Below are positions 59,237 through 64,000 of a stretch of 64,000 nucleotides of DNA, piece after piece (the stretch's first letter is position 1; each line of letters starts with the position of its first letter). The DNA comes from Bacillus licheniformis DSM 13 = ATCC 14580. GTDB taxonomy: Bacteria > Bacillota > Bacilli > Bacillales > Bacillaceae. The position numbers and the translations under genes were made by a program. A model generated the notes under the pieces. That model had not been told where the DNA came from and made no database searches. It saw nothing but the letters and a program-made list of their open reading frames with translations. Where the stretch lies: positions 1,609,501 through 1,673,500 of the forward strand of contig NC_006270.3 in assembly GCF_000011645.1 (NCBI RefSeq), in the 5' to 3' direction.

Positions 59237-60139
59237 ATGTTGGGCAGCCTTGAAATATTCGGTTTTCGCGCCCTTTGGAGCCCCTATTTCCTAGGGGCTG
59301 TCGTTTTCATAACCGCCCTTTACTTTTTTCTGATGAAACGCTTAGGATCAGAAGGAGAGCGGGCGTCCAGGAAAGAAATCGGTTTATTCCTGACGGCGAT
59401 GATTCTTTTATACGCGTCTAAGGGCAGTCCGGTTGATTTGCTGGGACATATTATGTTCAGCGCGCATATGGCGCAAATGGCGGTTCTGTATTTGATCGTG
59501 CCGCCTCTGATCATCCTTGGCATACCGCCTTGGTTTTGGAAAAAGGTCATTTTTCTGCCGATCGTCAAGCCGCTGTTCCGGTTTTTTTCCAAACCATTGA
59601 TCGCGATAATCGTGTTTAACGGTCTATTTTCGATGTATCACATTCCATTGGTGTTTGATTTTATAAAGACGGATGCCGTTTATCATGCCGCCATTACCGT
59701 GCTGATCTTTATTGCAGCGTTTTTCATGTGGTGGCCGCTCGTTCACAAGGTCGAGGAGCTTCCGCAGATGAGCGGACTTTTGAAACTCGGCTACATTATG
59801 GCTGACGGCATTTTGCTGACACCGGCGTGCGCGTTAATCATGTTCAGCGATACGGCTCTGTATTCGACATATTCGGATCCGTCAGCATGGGCGGAGGCAA
59901 TGAAGCTGTGCGTTCCTCTCGATACGCTGAGCGGAATGACGCTTACAGGTCCGGAAATGTTCAGCAGCATGCCTGTTCTCGAAGATCAGCAGCTTGGCGC
60001 GATTGTCATGAAAATCCTACAGGAAATCGTGTACGGGACATTTTTGGCGATTATCTTTTTCGGCTGGGCGAGGAAGGAAAGAGCCAAAGACGAAAAGGAC
60101 CTGGAAGAAGAATCATATTCTCCGTCTACGGTTCATTAA
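59237..60139 (+). CDS. ctaG: CtaG, cytochrome oxidase assembly protein (caa3 type)
   Basis: A 300-residue protein with seven membrane helices of the CtaG_caa3 (YtaG) family, distinct from the Cox11-type CtaG of proteobacteria. Conserved SAHMAQMAVLYLIVPPLIILGIP and FFMWWPLV segments. AAAGGAGG touches an ATG at 59231, so I use the ATG six bases further. Required for active caa3 oxidase in B. subtilis. Confidence 0.95.
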   Translation: MLGSLEIFGFRALWSPYFLGAVVFITALYFFLMKRLGSEGERASRKEIGLFLTAMILLYASKGSPVDLLGHIMFSAHMAQMAVLYLIVPPLIILGIPPWFWKKVIFLPIVKPLFRFFSKPLIAIIVFNGLFSMYHIPLVFDFIKTDAVYHAAITVLIFIAAFFMWWPLVHKVEELPQMSGLLKLGYIMADGILLTPACALIMFSDTALYSTYSDPSAWAEAMKLCVPLDTLSGMTLTGPEMFSSMPVLEDQQLGAIVMKILQEIVYGTFLAIIFFGWARKERAKDEKDLEEESYSPSTVH

Positions 60140-60145
60140 GGTCAA

Positions 60146-60184
60146 AAAAGGGTACAGCCTCACCGAGGGGCTGCACCCTTTTTT
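60146..60184. terminator. bidirectional terminator between ctaG and ylbA
   Basis: AAAAAAGGGTACAGCCTC, loop, GGGGCTGCACCCTTTTTT; symmetric A and T runs. Confidence 0.92.
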
Positions 60185-60195
60185 ATGTACGCCTG

Positions 60196-60555
60196 CTACA
60201 CTTCAAGCGCTGAAACCTTTTCTTTGATCGAATTCAGCACCGTCTTGCTTGTTTTGAGGAGCTGCGGCGGAAAATGTTCGTCTTCGCCGTATTCCACTCC
60301 ATGCGGATAATAATATTTGCCCAAAAGCGGCGTCATCAGTTTGATTACCGCGCGCCGGGCGCCCACGTCACCTTCGATGGCATATCCGAACACGCGAAGG
60401 TAGAATCTTCCTTCGACCATATCGAATTTGCGGTCATATGTGACGCGTTCATAATCCCATTGTCCAGCTCTTACGAACCCTTCGTTTTCCATGATGTCGT
60501 CTAACCGGTTAAGGTCGGCAGTCAATCCTTCAATTCCGGATTCTTCAAATTTCAT
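60196..60555 (-). CDS. ylbA: YlbA, YugN-like family protein
   Basis: A 119-residue soluble protein (MKFEESGIEGLTADLNRLDD ... IKEKVSALEV). The pattern WDYERVTYDRKF followed by FYLRVFGYAIEG resembles the YugN-like family. The ATG at 60555 is nine bases after AAGGGGG; the ATG at 60594 precedes it. Positional homologue of B. subtilis ylbA. Function unknown. Confidence 0.85.
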   Translation of the reverse strand: MKFEESGIEGLTADLNRLDDIMENEGFVRAGQWDYERVTYDRKFDMVEGRFYLRVFGYAIEGDVGARRAVIKLMTPLLGKYYYPHGVEYGEDEHFPPQLLKTSKTVLNSIKEKVSALEV

Positions 60556-60722
60556 CCCGTAAAACCCCCTTAAAAAAATTACCTTTACTGACAATCATAG
60601 TATGAAAGCGTTAAACTTTCAATCCTGCCTGAGCCGATATATAAATATTTTTGTGGACAGTATGAATCGCGCGCGGCTTGACGACAATATGAACAAACGA
60701 ACGACAAGAGGAGGTCTTCTGA

Positions 60723-61169
60723 TTGACACGTGTGAAAGATATCATGACAAAGGAAACATTATATTGTACGGTTCTTGATAATGTATACGAGGCTGCCGTG
60801 AAAATGAAAGACGGGGATGTGGGAGCGATTCCGGTTGTGCTTGATGACGGCTTGGAACTGGTTGGGATCGTCACTGACCGGGATTTAGTGCTGCGGGGAA
60901 TCGCAGCTAAAAAACCGAATTCGCAAAAAATTACAAATGTCATGACGACTGATCTCATTACGGTAAGTGAAGACGATTCAATTGAAAAAGCGGTCGATCT
61001 CATGGGAGATTATCAGATCAGAAGGGTCCCGGTTACACGGGGAAAAACGCTTGCCGGCATCATTACGCTCGGCGATGTTTCAACTCACAATAAATCGAAC
61101 CGCCAGGCTGGCGACGCGCTGACATTTATATCTGAAAACGAAGAGCGGCCTGGAGATTTTCTTCATTAA
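60723..61169 (+). CDS. ylbB: YlbB, CBS-domain pair protein
   Basis: A 148-residue protein made of two CBS domains (about 5-60 and 72-125); GIVTDRDLVLRG and AGIITLGDVS are the motif ends. CBS pairs bind adenine nucleotides and regulate partners; none is evident here. TTG start with AGGAGGTC upstream. Confidence 0.94.
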   Translation: MTRVKDIMTKETLYCTVLDNVYEAAVKMKDGDVGAIPVVLDDGLELVGIVTDRDLVLRGIAAKKPNSQKITNVMTTDLITVSEDDSIEKAVDLMGDYQIRRVPVTRGKTLAGIITLGDVSTHNKSNRQAGDALTFISENEERPGDFLH

Positions 61170-61208
61170 AACATATTTTGTCTCACATCTTAATAGGCTG
61201 TATTAACA

Positions 61209-61237
61209 TTGAAAATTCATGTCAGTTCTGTTTAAAT
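61209..61237 (+). promoter_or_regulatory. SigA-type promoter of ylbC
   Basis: TTGAAA, 17 bases, TTAAAT, about 70 bases before ylbC. Confidence 0.5.
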
Positions 61238-61309
61238 GACACTAAAGGCAAGTTTTTGATGCGTGCGCAGCTTAATGGATAGATTGATCCGTCAGTCGGA
61301 GGTGAAAGT

Positions 61310-62353
61310 TTGAAAAATATATTAAGAGCGGTCGTGATCCTTCTCATCGTTGCGGCTTCATACACGCTGTTTATTCAATACGGCTCAACGCCTGAGAAAA
61401 TTGCGAAGGAAGACAAGCCGCAAGTCTCAAACGAAGATGCAAAAAAAGAGAAGCCCTTGAACATTCCCGATTCCGGCCTGCTTTCCTTTATCGGGGAATC
61501 GGCCGAGACGATCGAAAAGAAACTGGGGAAACCGGACAGAGTCGATCCTTCAGCGTATGATTATGAATGGTGGGTCTATAACCAAGGGAAAAAACAGTAC
61601 GTTCAAATCGGCTTGCTGGGCGGCAAGGCTGTGACATTGTTTGCGACAGGCGACGGGGTGAACACCGCTCCGTTTAAAATCGGACGGCCGTCAAGGGAAG
61701 TTTTCAAAACGACCCAGATCGCCCCGTATGTCAATGTTCAATATAAAGGCAGTTCATACCGTTTTGAGTTTTCCGAGGAAGATATGAATACAAGGCCGAC
61801 GGTTAAAGTCGGAGACATCTATGTTCAGCTGTACATGGATAAATTCGAGGGGACGCTTTCAAGCATCAGGGCATTTGATGCGCCGACTTTAATCAAGCAA
61901 AGGCCGTATGAAGTTGTCTACAGAGGCACCCTGATCGAGCCTAAAGCATTGACAGAATCGGATTGGAAGAAAATCGAGAAAGCAAATGAGAAGCAGATTT
62001 TTGATATAACAAACGTTATCCGCGCAAGGCACGGCCTGTCTGAGCTCACTTGGGATGAAGGCGTATCAAAAGTGGCTTACGGCCACAGCAGCGACATGAA
62101 AGAGCACCATTACTTCTCCCATGTGTCAGAAACGGAAGGCACCCTCAAAGACAGGCTTGAAAAAGGAAAAGTCAATTTTGAGCAGGCGGGGGAAAATATC
62201 GCGCTCAACTATGTCGACGGGCCTGCGGCGGTTGAAGGCTGGTTAAACAGCGAAGGGCACAGAAAAGCGCTCTTAAATGCCGACTATACCCATCTCGGCG
62301 TCGGGGTGGATGAGAAATATTATACGCAAAACTTTATTAAAGAATGGCAATAG
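61310..62353 (+). CDS. ylbC: YlbC, secreted/membrane-anchored CAP-domain protein
   Basis: A 347-residue protein: one N-terminal hydrophobic helix (about 4-22) that may anchor it or be a signal peptide, a CAP-associated N-terminal domain (about 50-195), and a CAP/SCP domain (about 225-345) with HSSDMKEHHYFSHVSETEG and GENIALNY. Similar to YkwD-type proteins. TTG start behind CGGAGGTG. Confidence 0.92.
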   Translation: MKNILRAVVILLIVAASYTLFIQYGSTPEKIAKEDKPQVSNEDAKKEKPLNIPDSGLLSFIGESAETIEKKLGKPDRVDPSAYDYEWWVYNQGKKQYVQIGLLGGKAVTLFATGDGVNTAPFKIGRPSREVFKTTQIAPYVNVQYKGSSYRFEFSEEDMNTRPTVKVGDIYVQLYMDKFEGTLSSIRAFDAPTLIKQRPYEVVYRGTLIEPKALTESDWKKIEKANEKQIFDITNVIRARHGLSELTWDEGVSKVAYGHSSDMKEHHYFSHVSETEGTLKDRLEKGKVNFEQAGENIALNYVDGPAAVEGWLNSEGHRKALLNADYTHLGVGVDEKYYTQNFIKEWQ

Positions 62354-62354
62354 A

Positions 62355-62378
62355 GCCCGGGACAATACCCGGGCTTTT
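62355..62378 (+). terminator. intrinsic terminator of ylbC
   Basis: GCCCGGG, ACAATA loop, CCCGGGC and TTTT. Confidence 0.9.
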
Positions 62379-62506
62379 CGTTTTTTGAGAAATCCTGAAA
62401 TGTCGGCTGCTCACCGTTCCTGTAAAAAGAGGAATTTTAGGCGAACATTTTTTGCCGGGGCGGATTACACTATAGTAGGCATATGTTTTCGGAGGGGGTG
62501 TAGACG

Positions 62507-62902
62507 TTGGCAAATCAAAACGCGCAATCATCCATCAATGAATTTAAGCAATTTATAAAACGGCATCCTAAGTTGATTTCCGAAGTCCGGAAACAAGAAA
62601 AAAGCTGGCAGGAAGTCTATGAAAACTGGGTTTTGCTCGGGGAAGACGATTCGATATGGGATCCGTACAGGGAAGAAGCTTCAGCGGAAAAGGAGCCGGA
62701 CGCTGGCGGCAAAAACGATTTCATTTCGAAAATGGTGACGGCCGTTCGAAAGATGGATGCCAATCAAATGAATGAGCAGATCAATAAAATGAGCCAGTCT
62801 ATTTCTTCGCTGCAAAGCTTGCTCAGCCAGTTTTCGGGCGGAAGCCAAAAACAGCAGAAACAAAGCGGCGGCGAGCATCCGTTTTCTTTCCGAAAAGATT
62901 AG
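62507..62902 (+). CDS. ylbD: YlbD, putative spore coat protein
   Basis: A 131-residue protein (MANQNAQSSINEFKQFIKRHP ... HPFSFRKD) matching the YlbD coat protein family; helical N-terminal part, low-complexity Gln/Ser-rich tail. TTG start behind GGAGGGGGTG. Overlaps no neighbour; ylbE follows 14 bases on. CATATG-type bases near 62480 could be a mother-cell promoter but are not decisive. Confidence 0.9.
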   Translation: MANQNAQSSINEFKQFIKRHPKLISEVRKQEKSWQEVYENWVLLGEDDSIWDPYREEASAEKEPDAGGKNDFISKMVTAVRKMDANQMNEQINKMSQSISSLQSLLSQFSGGSQKQQKQSGGEHPFSFRKD

Positions 62903-62916
62903 GGAAGGAGAAAGAC

Positions 62917-63156
62917 ATGCGTAAAGAAGTGCAGGAGTATGTGTTCGCCGACGAAGAGCGCCGCCGGTTCATCCGTGAGCAGCCGGTCTGGTACCGCAAG
63001 CTTTCGCGGAATCCGAATGATCTGTCAGCCTTTCATCTCGATATGATGAATTTTTATGAAAAAACGATTCCTCACAGGGTCAACCAGTTATCGGGCAGCA
63101 TTCAGATGGCCCAGATGATGCTGCAAATGTTTCATGCGATGCGCACTCAGGATTAA
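62917..63156 (+). CDS. ylbE: YlbE, conserved small protein
   Basis: A 79-residue protein (MRKEVQEYVFADEERRRFIR ... FHAMRTQD) of the YlbE-like family, usually next to ylbD. GAAGGAGAAAG precedes the ATG. Probably co-transcribed with ylbD. Function unknown. Confidence 0.92.
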   Translation: MRKEVQEYVFADEERRRFIREQPVWYRKLSRNPNDLSAFHLDMMNFYEKTIPHRVNQLSGSIQMAQMMLQMFHAMRTQD

Positions 63157-63177
63157 TTTAAGCCTGAGTCTTTTTTT
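63145..63177 (+). terminator. intrinsic terminator of ylbDE
   Basis: ACTCAGG, 11-base loop, CCTGAGT, C and seven T residues; it includes the ylbE stop codon. Confidence 0.9.
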
Positions 63178-63232
63178 GTGATGATAAATCGCGCCATTCT
63201 GGTAAAGCTAGGTGTGAAGGAGTTGATCTGTG

Positions 63233-63364
63233 ATGAAGAAGTGCTGGCTTGTAATCTTTCTGTGCCTCTTGCTGGCCGGCTGCGCCACCCATAAACCAAA
63301 GCCCAAAGGCTTATCTGATTGGCGCGATTCCGCTTGTGAAAGCGAAGTTTTTGGAAAATTATAG
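63233..63364 (+). CDS. 43-residue lipoprotein-like peptide, possibly frameshifted
   Basis: ATG at 63233 opens MKKCWLVIFLCLLLAGCATHK, a full lipoprotein signal peptide with lipobox LAGC, then 26 residues to a TAG at 63362. AAGGAG is about 10 bases upstream. In the neighbouring frame the sequence continues protein-like (IGAIPLVKAKFLENYSSEAA) to a stop at 63380, which suggests an older, slightly longer gene with a frameshift near 63318. It may also be an authentic micro-lipoprotein of the lysis-protein type. I recall no named gene between ylbE and ylbF. Confidence 0.5.
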   Translation: MKKCWLVIFLCLLLAGCATHKPKPKGLSDWRDSACESEVFGKL

Positions 63365-63384
63365 TTCGGAGGCGGCATAGACAT

Positions 63385-63413
63385 TTTTGAAAACGGCTGT
63401 TTTGTGATACACT
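63385..63413 (+). promoter_or_regulatory. candidate promoter of ylbF
   Basis: TTTTGA, 17 bases, TACACT, about 20 bases before the ylbF start. Confidence 0.4.
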
Positions 63414-63433
63414 ATAGCTGGAGGTGCATGTCT

Positions 63434-63883
63434 ATGTTTGCCACAATGGAATCGTTGCGGCTTCAAAATGAAGCATATGATTTGGCCAACATGATTCTTC
63501 AATCAGAGGCGGCTGAACATTACAGAAAATGCTACAAGCGTCTCCGCGAAGATGAAGAGGCCGGACGTATTATCGCTTCGTTTACGAAAATAAAAGAACA
63601 GTACGAGGATGTGCAGCGCTTTGGCAAGTATCATCCTGATTATAAAGAGATATCCAAGAAAATGAGGGAAATCAAACGGGAGCTTGACCTTCACGATACA
63701 GTAGCCGAATTTAAAAAGGCGGAAACCGAGCTGCAATCCATTCTTGATGAAGTCAGCGTGGAAATCGGTCATGCTGTGTCAAAACATATCAAAGTACCGA
63801 CTGGAAACCCTTATTTTGATAATCTTTCATCTTGCGGCGGCGGCTGCGGGTCAGGCGGAAGCTGCGGCTGTAAAGTTTCCTGA
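63434..63883 (+). CDS. ylbF: YlbF (RicF), subunit of the Y-complex of mRNA maturation
   Basis: A 149-residue helical protein (MFATMESLRLQNEAYDLANM) ending in a Gly/Cys-rich tail CGGGCGSGGSCGCKVS, matching YlbF of B. subtilis in length and tail. With YmcA and YaaT it binds iron-sulfur clusters and directs RNase Y; needed for competence, sporulation and biofilm. GGAGGTG is seven bases before the ATG; the frame from 63404 lacks this. Confidence 0.95.
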   Translation: MFATMESLRLQNEAYDLANMILQSEAAEHYRKCYKRLREDEEAGRIIASFTKIKEQYEDVQRFGKYHPDYKEISKKMREIKRELDLHDTVAEFKKAETELQSILDEVSVEIGHAVSKHIKVPTGNPYFDNLSSCGGGCGSGGSCGCKVS

Positions 63884-63884
63884 T

Positions 63885-63916
63885 GAGGCTCGGTCGCCCC
63901 GAGTCTCGTTTTTTTA
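63885..63916 (+). terminator. intrinsic terminator of ylbF
   Basis: GAGGCTCGG, TCG-type loop, CCGAGTCTC, G and seven T residues. Confidence 0.85.
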
Positions 63917-63954
63917 TAGAACTTCATGCACAGAGCGACAGGCAGGTGAACAAT

Positions 63955-64000
63955 TTGGAAATCAGGCGTCAAGGTTTAATCGTTTGGCTGCACTCCTTGA
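63955..64000 (+). CDS. ylbG: YlbG (DUF2129), 5' end only
   Basis: TTG at 63955 with CAGGTGA six bases upstream opens MEIRRQGLIVWLHSL, which is the start of the YlbG family (RQGLIVWLHSLK). Only 15 codons are inside the window. ylbG follows ylbF in B. subtilis. Confidence 0.85.
   Translation, partial: MEIRRQGLIVWLHSL

Noticed and set aside
1..64000. CRISPR array, tRNA, rRNA, prophage or phage attachment site
   Set aside because: No regularly spaced repeats, no cloverleaf or rRNA-like sequence, and no phage structural or integrase genes were seen besides the IS transposase.

Overview
The window is a contiguous piece of a low-to-mid GC Firmicute chromosome, almost certainly Bacillus licheniformis or a very close relative. 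Gene content and order follow the Bacillus subtilis ykn-ykp-ykr-pdh-ykt-yla-cta-ylb segment nearly gene for gene. The one mobile element is a 1,285-bp IS3-family element flanked by CACA, whose length and slippery AAAAAAG match what I recall of IS3Bli1 of B. licheniformis. No rRNA, tRNA, CRISPR or prophage is visible. All product names come from recognising proteins and synteny by eye; no database search was run.

Layout. 1-3054: 3' part of the yknXYZ ABC export operon. 3515-7160: the fructose operon fruR-fruK-fruA with a promoter overlapped by a CcpA-like site. 7327-10681: signal peptidase sipT, two small membrane proteins, ABC-F protein ykpA, and an NTF2-like protein. 10819-13354 (minus): aminopeptidase ampS, tiny ykpC and mreBH. 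13572-18029: abh behind an ECF-type promoter, kinC, ktrC, adeC. 18082-20150 (minus): rnjA-rpoY and a 23-residue basic peptide gene. 20363-22908: ykrA, defB, a YjcZ-type peptide with a sporulation-like promoter, ykyA. 23308-28276: pyruvate dehydrogenase pdhABCD.

28381-29665 is the insertion sequence, which sits in the loop of the intrinsic terminator of slp. 30337-32073 carries the dual-function RNA SR1 with its 39-residue peptide, then speA. 32329-38495 holds yktA, yktB, ykzI, suhB, a GNAT protein, the ylaABCD ECF sigma/anti-sigma operon and ylaF. 38591-40873 is typA-ylaH. 40895-43076 is an accessory insertion between ylaH and ylaI: a MarR regulator and a class A flavin monooxygenase, with three matching 18-bp operators on their promoters. 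43110-49165 holds ylaI, ylaJ, ylaK, ylaL, glsA, ylaN and ftsW.

49244-60139: pyruvate carboxylase, then heme A synthase (ctaA) divergent from the caa3-type cytochrome c oxidase operon ctaBCDEFG, with four ResD-like sites in the divergent region. 60196-64000: the ylb cluster ylbA-ylbG; ylbG is cut by the window end. Functionally the segment is central carbon flow (fructose uptake, PDH, pyruvate carboxylase), respiration, cell-shape and division genes, and envelope/biofilm regulation (Abh, KinC, YlaC).

Most of the window is conserved housekeeping sequence. The parts worth a second look are the MarR/monooxygenase regulon, the terminator-splitting insertion sequence, the short basic peptide gene, the tiny lipoprotein gene with a possible frameshift, and several regulatory sites.
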